From Streptomyces sp. NBC_00234 (GTDB lineage: Bacteria > Actinomycetota > Actinomycetes > Streptomycetales > Streptomycetaceae): a DNA stretch of 64,000 nt. The notes beneath the pieces are model-generated. The model saw only the letters and a list, made by a program, of their open reading frames with translations. It did no database searches and was not told where the DNA came from. Positions 38,736 through 46,709 of the stretch are shown here, piece after piece; position 1 is the stretch's first letter, and each line of letters begins with the position of its first letter. Position numbers and translations under genes: made by a program. The stretch covers positions 1,984,001 to 2,048,000 of the forward strand of contig NZ_CP108101.1 of the NCBI RefSeq assembly GCF_036195325.1, read 5' to 3'.

Positions 38736-39135
38736 GTGGGAAAGGGCTCCGGTACGGACAGTGAGTCGTAGGTACTGCTACGCCGTAAGCCCGTATCGCC
38801 ATCTGAAGAAGCCGGACAGCCTGGAAAGCGACCAACCCGTTGTGCGGGCGCCGCCTCGACAACCGAGGGGACATGCAACAGACGCGAGCGCGGCCTGCTA
38901 GGTCTGAGGCGCGCAGGCTCGCAGCGCAACTTGTAGCATACGGGGGCAGCCGGACAGGGTCAATGCGCGAAGCCGCACACCCGGGGCACAAGGCCCCATT
39001 TCCGGCACAACTCATGTTCCCCGAGGCCACATCGGCCACGGCAATGTCTCGCAGGCACGCGCCCGTACTCACGGGTACCCACGCAGGTGGACACCGCGTG
39101 CTTGCGGGTGAAGGCAAACTACAACGACGGGCACG
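38736..39135. promoter_or_regulatory. 400-bp intergenic region with rpsA promoter and long leader
   Basis: On the minus strand TTGACC (38963-38958), an exact 17-bp spacer and TATGCT (38940-38935) form a near-consensus promoter. Transcription from about 38928 gives an rpsA leader of roughly 190 bases, containing a small CCTCG/CGAGG hairpin near its 5' end. Long leaders are usual for autoregulated ribosomal protein genes. I see no gene in this space; the part beyond 38970 belongs to the upstream region of the divergent methyltransferase. Confidence 0.72.
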
Positions 39136-39948
39136 ATGAGCCAAGAGATCCACGGGACAGAGCCGGAAGCAACGCGCCGGAACGCCGGAGAATCGGAAAG
39201 CAGCCGGGCAAGTCGCGGCTGGTGGGACCGGAACGCCGACGAGTACCAGAGCGACCACGGGGCCTTCCTCGGGGACGACCGCTTCGTCTGGGGCCCCGAA
39301 GGACTCGACGAGGCCGACGCGGCGCTGCTGGGGCCCGCCGCCTCGCTGGACGGCCTGGACGTCCTGGAGATCGGCGCCGGCGCCGCCCAGTGCTCGCGCT
39401 GGCTCGCCGCCCAGGGTGCGCGCCCGGTGGCCCTGGACCTCTCGCACCGCCAGCTCCAGCACGCGCTGCGGATCGGCGAGGGCATCCCGCTGGTCGAGGC
39501 GGACGCGGGGAAGCTGCCGTTCCGGGACGACTCCTTCGACCTGGCCTGCTCCGCCTACGGCGCGGTGCCGTTCGTCGCCGATCCCGTGCAGGTGTTCCGG
39601 GAGGTCCACAGGGTCCTGCGGCCAGGCGGCCGGTGGGTGTTCTCCGTGACCCACCCGATCCGCTGGGCGTTCCCGGACGAGCCGGGGCCGGAGGGGCTCT
39701 CGGTCGCCGCCTCGTACTTCGACCGCGTCCCCTACGTCGAGCAGGACGAGCAGGGCGACGCCGTGTACGTCGAGCACCACAGGACGCTCGGCGACCGGGT
39801 ACGCGACGTGGTGGCCGGCGGTTTCCGCCTGGTCGATCTCGTCGAGCCGGAGTGGCCCGCGTGGAACAACCAGGAGTGGGGCGGCTGGTCCCCGCTGCGC
39901 GGCAACCTCATCCCCGGGACGGCGATCTTCGTCTGCGTACGGGACTAG
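39136..39948 (+). CDS. Class I SAM-dependent methyltransferase
   Basis: A 270-residue methyltransferase of the UbiE/methyltransferase-11 type. Motif I is VLEIGAGAAQCSRWLA, motif II region FDLACSAYGAVPFV, post-motif VLRPGGRWVFSVTHPIRW. SRGWWDRNADEYQSDHGAFLGDDRFVWGPEG at the N terminus is a recognisable actinobacterial hallmark of this subgroup. Substrate unknown. ATG 39136. Its TAG stop (39946-39948) lies in an ACTAGGGACTGTCC sequence that resembles the end of the palindromic repeats at 18.6 and 42.5 kb. Confidence 0.88.
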   Translation: MSQEIHGTEPEATRRNAGESESSRASRGWWDRNADEYQSDHGAFLGDDRFVWGPEGLDEADAALLGPAASLDGLDVLEIGAGAAQCSRWLAAQGARPVALDLSHRQLQHALRIGEGIPLVEADAGKLPFRDDSFDLACSAYGAVPFVADPVQVFREVHRVLRPGGRWVFSVTHPIRWAFPDEPGPEGLSVAASYFDRVPYVEQDEQGDAVYVEHHRTLGDRVRDVVAGGFRLVDLVEPEWPAWNNQEWGGWSPLRGNLIPGTAIFVCVRD

Positions 39949-39967
39949 GGACTGTCCGACGACAGGC
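39944..39967. repeat. Possible decayed copy of the CTAG-bounded repeat
   Basis: ACTAGGGACTGTCCGACGAC followed by AGGC resembles the repeat's left end (ACTAGGGCCTGTCGTC) next to part of its right end (GACGACAGGC). Only about 20 bases match, with two changes, so this could be coincidence. As in the intact copies, the TAG is the stop codon of the preceding gene. Confidence 0.4.
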
Positions 39968-40021
39968 GCTTGAGCGGGAGCAGGCGTCCGGGCGGGCGGC
40001 GCGGCGTACGAGACTGGGGGC

Positions 40022-42523
40022 GTGATCCGTACCGACGCCCTGGACCAGTTGCCCGTACGCACCGCTCTGCCCGCCCTGGAGCGGGCGCTCGACGAACGGG
40101 GTGTCGCCGTGCTCTGCGCGCCTCCCGGGACCGGCAAGACGACGCTCGTGCCGCTCGTACTGGCCGGGCTGACCGGCACCGGTCCGGTGCGGCGGGTCGT
40201 GGTCGCCGAGCCCCGGCGGATCGCGGCGCGGGCCGCGGCACGGCGGATGGCCTGGCTGCTCGGGGAGCAGCCCGGCGGGCGCGTGGGATTCACCGTCCGC
40301 GGGGAGCGGGTGGCGGGGCGCGACACGGTGGTGGAGGTCGTGACCACCGGGGTGCTCCTCCAGCGGCTCCAGCGCGACCAGGAACTGGCCGGGGTCGACG
40401 TGGTGATCATCGACGAGTGCCACGAACGGCATCTGGACGCGGACACGGTCGCCGCGTTCCTGCTCGACGTACGGGCGGCGCTGCGGCCGGACCTGCGGCT
40501 GGTGGCCGCGTCGGCCACGACGGACGCGGAGGGCTGGGCACGGCTGCTGGGCGATGCCCCGGTCGTGGAGGCGCAGGGGGTGTCGCACCCGGTCGAGGTG
40601 GTGTGGGCGCCGCCGGCCCGCCCGGTGAAGCCGCCGCACGGGATGAGGGTCGATCCCGCGCTGCTGACGCACGTCGCCTCGGTGGTGCGCCGGGCGCTCG
40701 CGGAGCGGGACGGGGACGTGCTGTGTTTTCTGCCGGGCGTCGGTGAGATCGGGAGGGTGGCGGGACAGCTCGCCGGGGTGGGCGCCGAGGTGCTCCAGGT
40801 GCACGGGCGGGCTCCGGCCGCGGTGCAGGACGCGGTGCTCGCGGGTTCCTCCGACGGCCGGCGGGTGGTGCTGGCGACCTCGGTCGCGGAGTCGTCGCTG
40901 ACGGTTCCCGGGGTGCGGGTCGTCGTCGACTCGGGGCTGGCCAGGGAGCCGCGTACCGACCATGCGCGGGGTCTGAGCGCGCTGACGACCGTGCGGGCCT
41001 CCCAGGCCGCGGGCCGGCAGCGGGCGGGACGGGCCGGGCGGGAGGCGCCGGGGGCGGTGTACCGGTGCTGGGAGCAGGCGGAGGACGGGCGGCTCGCACG
41101 GTTCCCGTCGCCGGAGATCAAGGTCGCCGATCTGGCGGCGTTCGCGCTCCAGGCGGCGTGCTGGGGCGATCCGGACGCCTCGGGGCTCGCGCTGCTCGAT
41201 CCGCCGCCCGCCGGGGCGATGGGCGCGGCCCGGGAGGTGCTGACGGCGGTGGGGGCCGTGGACGCGGCGGGGCGGGTGACGGACCGGGGCGTACGGATGT
41301 CCCGGCTCGGGCTGCATCCCCGGCTGGCGCGGGCCCTGCTGGACGGTGCCGCCGAGGTGGGCGGGCGCCGGGCGGCGGAGGTGGTGGCGCTGCTGAGCGA
41401 GGAGCCGCCCCGGGAGTACGGGGACGATCTCGCGGCGGCGCTGCGTACCGCGCGCCGGGGGCAGGACGGCTACGCGGCGCGCTGGCGGCAGGAGGTACGG
41501 CGGCTGTCGTCCTCGCTGGGCTCACCCAAGGGGGAGGGCCACGGATCGGACGACGCGGCCACCGGTCTGGTGGCGGCTCTGGCGTTCCCGGAACGGGTGG
41601 CACGGGCGCGGGGCGAGGGCACGTTCCTGATGGCGTCGGGGACGGGGGCCGAGCTCCGGGACGGTTCGCGGCTGCGCAGCGCGCCATGGCTGGCGGTCGC
41701 GGTCGCGGACCGGCCGGCGCATTCGGCGTCCGCCCGGGTGCGGCTGGCCGCCGTCGTCGACGAGGAGACGGCGCGGCTGGCGGCCGGACATCTGCGGTTC
41801 TCGGGCGAGGAGGTGCACTGGACGGACGGCGACGTCGTGGCCCGTTCCGTGGAGCGGCTCGGGGCAGTCGAACTGTCGGTGCGCGCGCTGAAGCAGCCGA
41901 AGCCGGAGCTGGTGCGCGGGGCGCTGCTGGAGGGGCTGCGGCGCGAGGGCACCTCGCTGCTGCGGTGGAGCCGGGACAGCGAGCAGCTGCGGTCGCGGCT
42001 CGCCTTTCTGCACCGGGAGCTGGGGGCGCCGTGGCCCGACGTGTCGGACGACGCCCTGCTCGCCCGTACCGAGGAGTGGCTGGAGCCCGAGCTGTCGCGG
42101 GCGCGGCGCCGCGCGGATCTGGCGCGGATCGACGCCGGGCAGGCGGTACGGCGGCTGCTGCCGTGGGCGACGGGTGAGGCGGCCCGGCTCGACGAGCTGG
42201 CGCCGGAGCGCATCGAGGTGCCGAGCGGGTCCCGCGTCCGCGTGGAGTACGGCGGGGCGCAGCCCGTACTGGCGGTGAAGCTCCAGGAGCTGTTCGGGCT
42301 GCGCGAGACACCCCGGGTGGCCGGGGTGCCCGTGCTGGTCCATCTGCTCTCCCCCGCCGGGCGTCCGGCGGCGGTGACGGCGGATCTGGCGTCGTTCTGG
42401 CGCGAGGGCTACAAGGCGGTGCGGGCGGAGCTGCGCGGCCGGTACCCGAAGCATCCGTGGCCCGAGGACCCGACGACGGTGGAGGCGACCCGCTTCACCA
42501 CGGCGCGGCTCAGGCGGGACTAG
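40022..42523 (+). CDS. hrpB: ATP-dependent RNA helicase HrpB
   Basis: An 833-residue DEAH/RHA-type helicase. Motif I APPGTGKTTLVPLV lies near residue 35, Ia VVAEPRRIAARAAARRMA, motif II IIDECHERHLD (DECH), SATTDAEGW (III), and QRAGRAGREAPGAVYRCW (VI). HrpB-specific domains follow: the HA2-like region and the C-terminal LFGLRETPRVAGVPVLVHLLSPAGRP block. The cellular RNA target is not known. GTG 40022 starts MIRTDALDQLPV. The TAG stop (42521-42523) is the first base triplet of the 182-bp palindromic element. Confidence 0.94.
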   Translation: MIRTDALDQLPVRTALPALERALDERGVAVLCAPPGTGKTTLVPLVLAGLTGTGPVRRVVVAEPRRIAARAAARRMAWLLGEQPGGRVGFTVRGERVAGRDTVVEVVTTGVLLQRLQRDQELAGVDVVIIDECHERHLDADTVAAFLLDVRAALRPDLRLVAASATTDAEGWARLLGDAPVVEAQGVSHPVEVVWAPPARPVKPPHGMRVDPALLTHVASVVRRALAERDGDVLCFLPGVGEIGRVAGQLAGVGAEVLQVHGRAPAAVQDAVLAGSSDGRRVVLATSVAESSLTVPGVRVVVDSGLAREPRTDHARGLSALTTVRASQAAGRQRAGRAGREAPGAVYRCWEQAEDGRLARFPSPEIKVADLAAFALQAACWGDPDASGLALLDPPPAGAMGAAREVLTAVGAVDAAGRVTDRGVRMSRLGLHPRLARALLDGAAEVGGRRAAEVVALLSEEPPREYGDDLAAALRTARRGQDGYAARWRQEVRRLSSSLGSPKGEGHGSDDAATGLVAALAFPERVARARGEGTFLMASGTGAELRDGSRLRSAPWLAVAVADRPAHSASARVRLAAVVDEETARLAAGHLRFSGEEVHWTDGDVVARSVERLGAVELSVRALKQPKPELVRGALLEGLRREGTSLLRWSRDSEQLRSRLAFLHRELGAPWPDVSDDALLARTEEWLEPELSRARRRADLARIDAGQAVRRLLPWATGEAARLDELAPERIEVPSGSRVRVEYGGAQPVLAVKLQELFGLRETPRVAGVPVLVHLLSPAGRPAAVTADLASFWREGYKAVRAELRGRYPKHPWPEDPTTVEATRFTTARLRRD

Positions 42524-42700
42524 GGCCTGTCGTCAAACTGCCGTCGTCCGGCCGAAGGCCGGGCCGCGCGGTGTCTGGCGCGTGCGATCGCAAGGCGCCG
42601 GGATGTCCTCGTAGCGGAGCTACTAGGACATGTCGGCAACGCCGCGAGCGTGCGTGCCAGACACCGCGCGGCAGACGGCAGTTTGACGACAGGCCCTAGT
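42519..42700. mobile_element. 182-bp palindromic CTAG-bounded element (MITE/REP-like)
   Basis: Terminal inverted repeats of 27 bp, perfect (42519-42545 and 42674-42700), start ACTAGGGCCTGTCGTCAAAC. Inside, CCGCGCGGTGTCTGGC (from 42564) pairs with GCCAGACACCGCGCGG (from 42656), and the centre ATGTCCTCGTAGCGGAGCTA continuing to CTAGGACAT is a nested hairpin, so nearly the whole element folds on itself. The left half has one extra hairpin (CCGGCCGAAGGCCGG). It has no ORF. CTAG flanks both ends and provides the stop codons of hrpB (plus strand) and of the DUF3068 gene (minus strand). A shortened sibling is at 18588-18645. Confidence 0.85.
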
Positions 42701-43649
42701 GGCCGGGGCGGCGGGAGCGTGCTTCCAGCCAGAGGGCGAGCGCGAGGAGGCCGGTGGCGAGGAACAGGAAGCCCCAGGGCAGGTACGAGGTCAGCAGGAG
42801 GATCAGGACGCGCTGGGACTTGACCAGTTCGACGGTGTCGACGATGTAGTCCTCGCGCATCTTCACATGGCCGGCGAACGCGGTGACGGTGTCCTGCGGC
42901 ATGCCCATCTTCTTCGCGTTGCGCAGTTCCTCGCGGTGGATCTCCTCGCCGTTGACGGGTGCGCCGGTGGCGGGGTCGACCCAGAACATCCGCTTGGTGG
43001 AGTACCAGCGGGTCATGCCCGTCTGGGCCACCTGTTCCGCGGTGACGCCCTTGATGGGCATCTTCTTGGGCATCGGAACCTGGGTCCACGGGATGGTCTG
43101 CTCGAAGTAGTAGACGTCCATGCCGCGGAAGGTGCGGGTGCCCTTGTAGTGGATGGGTGAGGTCGTGCGGCTCTGGGCGTCGAAGTACTCGTAGTCGCGC
43201 TTCTCGGTGAGGAAGGGCCACTTGTACTCGATGCCCTCGCGGCGGACCGGCTCGCCGTCGACCATCTCACCGGTGGCGTGGACGGGGGCCTGGCTGTGGG
43301 CGTCGAAGATGTAGCGCTCGGGGATCTCGGAGACCATCTTGCCGTCGGGGCCCTCGATGTACGAGAGCGAGTCCCAGACGACGACGTCCCGGCCGGCGCT
43401 GCGCTCTATCTTCTCGGACTCCTCCACGTTGCCCTTGAGGGTCTGCACGATGGTGACCTTCTCGACCTTCTCGGACCTGAGGGTGCTGTAGTCGAGGAGC
43501 GTGGCCGGCTTCGCCTCCAGGACCATCTCCTGGTACTGGCTCGGCGGGACCTTCGCCAGCCGGGGAAAGGCGTACCAGCGCAGCAGCGGTGACATGGCGG
43601 CGAAGAAGACGGCGAAGGCCAGGAGTACGAGGCCGGCTCGGCGACGCAT
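42696..43649 (-). CDS. DUF3068 membrane-anchored protein
   Basis: A 317-residue protein with a transmembrane helix at each end (residues ~7-22 and ~285-308) and a large extracytoplasmic domain between (KPATLLDYSTLR, VVVWDSLSYIEGPDGK, RYIFDAHSQAPVH, MRTFRGMDVYYFEQTI-like strands). This is the DUF3068/PorA-like layout known from actinobacteria. Function is not established. Its stop TAG (42698-42696) comes from the palindromic element. A small gene of the SPW_0924 family lies upstream in the same direction. Confidence 0.85.
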   Translation of the reverse strand: MRRRAGLVLLAFAVFFAAMSPLLRWYAFPRLAKVPPSQYQEMVLEAKPATLLDYSTLRSEKVEKVTIVQTLKGNVEESEKIERSAGRDVVVWDSLSYIEGPDGKMVSEIPERYIFDAHSQAPVHATGEMVDGEPVRREGIEYKWPFLTEKRDYEYFDAQSRTTSPIHYKGTRTFRGMDVYYFEQTIPWTQVPMPKKMPIKGVTAEQVAQTGMTRWYSTKRMFWVDPATGAPVNGEEIHREELRNAKKMGMPQDTVTAFAGHVKMREDYIVDTVELVKSQRVLILLLTSYLPWGFLFLATGLLALALWLEARSRRPGH

Positions 43650-43690
43650 GGTGGTGTCCTCCCTCTGTGTGCTGCCCGCGGGTGCTTCCG

Positions 43691-43828
43691 CTACTTCTTG
43701 GGGCCCGGGACGGTGGTCAGCAGGGGTTTGGGCGAGGTCTCGCCGGGCGGGGCTCCGATCGCGGTGACGGTGAACACGAGCGCGAGGGCTGCTGCCAGTC
43801 CGATGGCGGCGGCGACGAGGGCACGCAT
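43691..43828 (-). CDS. SPW_0924 family small membrane protein
   Basis: A 45-residue protein with one hydrophobic segment (ALVAAAIGLAAALALVFTVTA) followed by a hydrophilic GAPPGETSPKPLLTTVPGPKK tail, the recognisable form of the streptomycete SPW_0924 family. ATG 43828 is the only start that gives this form; an upstream in-frame ATG at 43906 adds unrelated sequence. It is 41 bp from the DUF3068 gene and reads the same way, so the two are probably one transcript. Function unknown. Confidence 0.8.
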   Translation of the reverse strand: MRALVAAAIGLAAALALVFTVTAIGAPPGETSPKPLLTTVPGPKK

Positions 43829-43969
43829 GCTCGGCCTCCCGGGAGCGCGGATCTGATGGGGCGTCAGGACGGGCACCGTAGCAACAGAGGCGCGAGATGA
43901 GAACACGCAGAACCGCCCCTCTGCCCGTGGGGGCGAAGGGGCGGCTCGGGGGATCCGGGGGCCTGCCGG

Positions 43970-45655
43970 TCAGGACACCGTGAGCACGATGTCGAGGGTG
44001 CCGCCGCCCTGGGTGGTGAGACGCAGCGTGTACGTGCCCGGGGCGTCGTCGGCGAAGAACTCCGGCAGCGTCAGGAGACCGTCGGCGCCGGTCCTGAGTC
44101 CCGAGAGGGTGCGCACGGCGGTGCCGTCGGCGGCCTTGAAGTAGGGGCCCTTGTCGTTCTCGGCCGGCTGCTCGGCGTCGGTGATCATCGTGGCGGTGAC
44201 GGCGACGCCCGCGGCTGCGGCGCCCTTGAAGGTCGCCTTGACCTGGACGTCGTCGAACCGGGCACCTGCGGCGGCCGTCACGGCCGCCTCCCCGGTCCGG
44301 GCGATGGCGTCCGCCTGACGGGCGGTGACGGTCGCACCGTAGGTGAGCGTGCGCGGGTTCGTCGTGGTGCCGGCGACCGCCGTCACCTTGAACTCGCCGG
44401 TCTTCTCGCCCGCACGCAGCACCGGGGAGGAGACCGTGCCGTCGGCCGCGGTACGGAGGGTGACGGCGGTCAGCCCTCCGGAGAAGCGGGTGTCGGTGTC
44501 ACCGGTGATGGTGAAGGTCACGGACGCCTTGGCGAGCGGGGCGCCGAGGGTGTTCCTCGCCCGCACCGCGATGCGCTCGGAGAACGCCTCGCCGGCCGTC
44601 GCGGCCAGCGGGCCCGTTCCGGCGTTCTCCAGGCTGCCGAGCCTCTCGGACGGCGTGGGCGAGGGGCTGGGCGGGGTCGTAGGCGGTGTGGTGGGCGGCG
44701 GGGTCGGCTTCGGGGTGCCCGTGCCGGGAGTGGACGGACCCGGGCTCGGGCTCTTGCCGCCGCCGGGGGTACCGGACGCGGGCGGGGTGGGCGACGGCGA
44801 GGGGCTCGCCGAGCCGCCGGTGCCGCCTCCGCCGCGCGGACCGGTCGGCAGGACTCCGGTGCCGTCGGGGACCTCGTGGGTGCCGCGCTTGTAGTACTCG
44901 AACCAGGAGCGCACCGTCCGCAGGTACTCCCGCGAGTGGTTGTAGCTCAGCACCGCCCGGTCGAGGTCGGCCCCGACCGCCAGGTTGCGGGTGCCGGCGC
45001 AGAGATAGCGTCCGGCCGCGAGCGCCGCGTCGTAGACGTTGTTCGGGTCCTCGCGGCCGTCGCCGTTGCCGTCCTGGCCCCAGGTGGCCCACGTGGAGGG
45101 GATGAACTGCATCGGGCCGACCGCGCGGTCGTGGGTGGCGTCGCCGTCGAACGCTCCGCCGTCGGTGTCCTTGATCAGGGCGAAGCCCTGGCCGTTGAGG
45201 GCCGGTCCGAGGATCGGCGAGTAGGTGGTGCCGTTCGCGTCGACACGGCCGCCGCGGGCCTGCCCGGACTCGACCTTGCCGATCGCGGCGAGGAGCTGCC
45301 ACGGCAGGCGGCAGGCGGCGTCGCTCCCGGCGACGGTCTGCTCGGCCTTCTTGTACGCGGCCAGGACGGAGGCGGGTATGCCGGATTCCGTGCTGCCGGT
45401 GACCGGCAGATTCACGGACGTACCGGGCTTGTTGGGCGTCGTCAGCGGCGGCAGGTCCGTGTAGTACGGCGAGTTGCCGGTGGCGGCACTGTCGCCGGAC
45501 GGCGAGGCACCGGCCGCCTGCTGGTCGCCGCCTCCCGCGTTGTCGGCCAGTGGTGCACCGGGGCCCTGCGAGGCGGTGAGAGCTGCCACGGCAGCCGCGG
45601 CCACCGCAGTGGTGGTGGCCCCCCTGCGCAGTCGGCGGCCGAATTGCGCTGCCAT
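43970..45655 (-). CDS. Secreted lytic transglycosylase with Ig-like tail
   Basis: A 561-residue exported cell-wall hydrolase. Signal peptide to about residue 30; an SLT/MltB-like catalytic domain at ~95-255 (LPWQLLAAIGKVESGQARGG with the catalytic Glu; DRAVGPMQFIPSTWATWGQD; YLCAGTRNL); a Pro/Ser/Thr-rich linker at ~270-335; then two ~100-residue Ig/Big-like beta domains (AGEAFSERIAVRARNTLGAP; AGARFDDVQVKATFKG). It cleaves peptidoglycan glycan strands to 1,6-anhydro products. The leader upstream (45660-45800) is rich in hairpins. ATG 45655, GAGGGACC at eight bases. Confidence 0.9.
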   Translation of the reverse strand: MAAQFGRRLRRGATTTAVAAAAVAALTASQGPGAPLADNAGGGDQQAAGASPSGDSAATGNSPYYTDLPPLTTPNKPGTSVNLPVTGSTESGIPASVLAAYKKAEQTVAGSDAACRLPWQLLAAIGKVESGQARGGRVDANGTTYSPILGPALNGQGFALIKDTDGGAFDGDATHDRAVGPMQFIPSTWATWGQDGNGDGREDPNNVYDAALAAGRYLCAGTRNLAVGADLDRAVLSYNHSREYLRTVRSWFEYYKRGTHEVPDGTGVLPTGPRGGGGTGGSASPSPSPTPPASGTPGGGKSPSPGPSTPGTGTPKPTPPPTTPPTTPPSPSPTPSERLGSLENAGTGPLAATAGEAFSERIAVRARNTLGAPLAKASVTFTITGDTDTRFSGGLTAVTLRTAADGTVSSPVLRAGEKTGEFKVTAVAGTTTNPRTLTYGATVTARQADAIARTGEAAVTAAAGARFDDVQVKATFKGAAAAGVAVTATMITDAEQPAENDKGPYFKAADGTAVRTLSGLRTGADGLLTLPEFFADDAPGTYTLRLTTQGGGTLDIVLTVS

Positions 45656-45800
45656 ACGTTCTGGTCCCTCCCCGTCGACGGCTGCTCGCGCTCCCCAGCG
45701 CGAGGACTCAGGCGACCCTACGGCAACTCCTGCCGCCCGAACACCGGGCGTTGACCGGTTCTTACTGTTTTTTCACGTTCCCGACAGCAAGTTGTACGGC
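45656..45800 (-). promoter_or_regulatory. Structured 5' leader of the lytic transglycosylase gene
   Basis: The minus-strand leader holds three consecutive hairpins: GCCCG/CGGGC, GGCA/TGCC and a perfect 8-bp stem CTCGCGCT-GGGG-AGCGCGAG (45704-45685), with GTAGGGTCGCCTGAGTCC between the last two. In Streptomyces several wall-hydrolase genes are under c-di-AMP (ydaO) riboswitches, but the diagnostic CAGCTAACC core is absent, so this is either another RNA element or simply a folded leader. Confidence 0.4.
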
Positions 45801-45851
45801 ATGCCCCGGGCGGGGTACAGGGGCCCCGAAAGCTCGCCCATACTTGCCGCC

Positions 45852-46709
45852 ATGCCGTTCACGCTCAGTCATGCCGCCGCCGTACTGCCGGGAATCCGGA
45901 GGACGGGCACCGCACGCGGCCCCCTCGTCGCCTCGGCTCTCGTCGCCGGCTCGTTCGCTCCCGATATGACCTACTTCGCGGACACCGTGATTCCCGGGGC
46001 GATGGAATTCGGCCAAGTGACGCACGCCGTATGGGGCGTGTTCACCGTCGACGTACTGATCGCGGCCGTACTGGTGGCCCTGTGGCTCCTCCTGCGCGAG
46101 CCGCTCGTGGCTCTGCTGCCCACGCCCTGGCAGGGACCGGTCCACACGTTCCTCCGGGGACAGCGTCGGGAGCCCGGTCCGCTCCGGCCCCTGGAGGTCC
46201 TCCGGTTCGCCCTGTCCGCGGCCCTCGGGGCGGCCACCCACGTCGTGTGGGACGCGTTCACCCATCACGACCGGTGGGGCACGGACCTCGTCCCGGCGCT
46301 CAACGACACCGTGGGCGGCTTCCCCGCCTACCAGTTCGTGCAGTACGGCAGCTCGGCCCTGGCGCTGACGGTGCTCGTGTGGTTCACGGCCTCGGGGCTG
46401 CGGCGGGCGGGGGCGGTCCCGCCCCCGCGGTCCGTGCCCGTGCTCAGCCGGCGGGAGCGGTGGTGCGCGGGCGCCCTGCTGACGGTCTGCGTGCTCCTCG
46501 GCATCGTCCACCGCTGCGCTCGCTGGTACGCCTACTTCGGCCACATCTCCACGCCCCTCGACATCATCCCGACCGCGTGCTTCGGCGCCGGGGCCGGGCT
46601 GGCGGTGGGACTCGTGCTGTACGGGGCGTGGATGCGGCCACGGAGCGGCGGGCCCACCGGGAGGACCAGCACCGGCGTTACGGAACACTCCCGTCCGGGA
46701 TCTCGCTGA
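45852..46709 (+). CDS. DUF4184 family membrane protein
   Basis: A 285-residue protein with about six transmembrane helices, starting MPFTLSHAAAVLPG as DUF4184 proteins do, and with conserved His/Asp residues in SFAPDMTYF, THVVWDAFTHHDRWG and RWYAYFGH that recall metal-dependent membrane hydrolases. Function not established. ATG 45852 is fixed by that N terminus. Its 3' end overlaps the convergent serine-hydrolase gene by 32 bp. Confidence 0.85.
   Translation: MPFTLSHAAAVLPGIRRTGTARGPLVASALVAGSFAPDMTYFADTVIPGAMEFGQVTHAVWGVFTVDVLIAAVLVALWLLLREPLVALLPTPWQGPVHTFLRGQRREPGPLRPLEVLRFALSAALGAATHVVWDAFTHHDRWGTDLVPALNDTVGGFPAYQFVQYGSSALALTVLVWFTASGLRRAGAVPPPRSVPVLSRRERWCAGALLTVCVLLGIVHRCARWYAYFGHISTPLDIIPTACFGAGAGLAVGLVLYGAWMRPRSGGPTGRTSTGVTEHSRPGSR

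Noticed and set aside
43912..43945. Terminator after the lytic transglycosylase gene
   Set aside because: Only an 8-bp outer stem with a 16-base loop is visible, weaker than other terminators in the window; not listed as a feature.
45656..45800. ydaO (c-di-AMP) riboswitch upstream of the lytic transglycosylase
   Set aside because: The diagnostic CAGCTAACC-type 3' core and the GGGGTnAATC element are not present, so the specific call was dropped; only a structured leader is listed.
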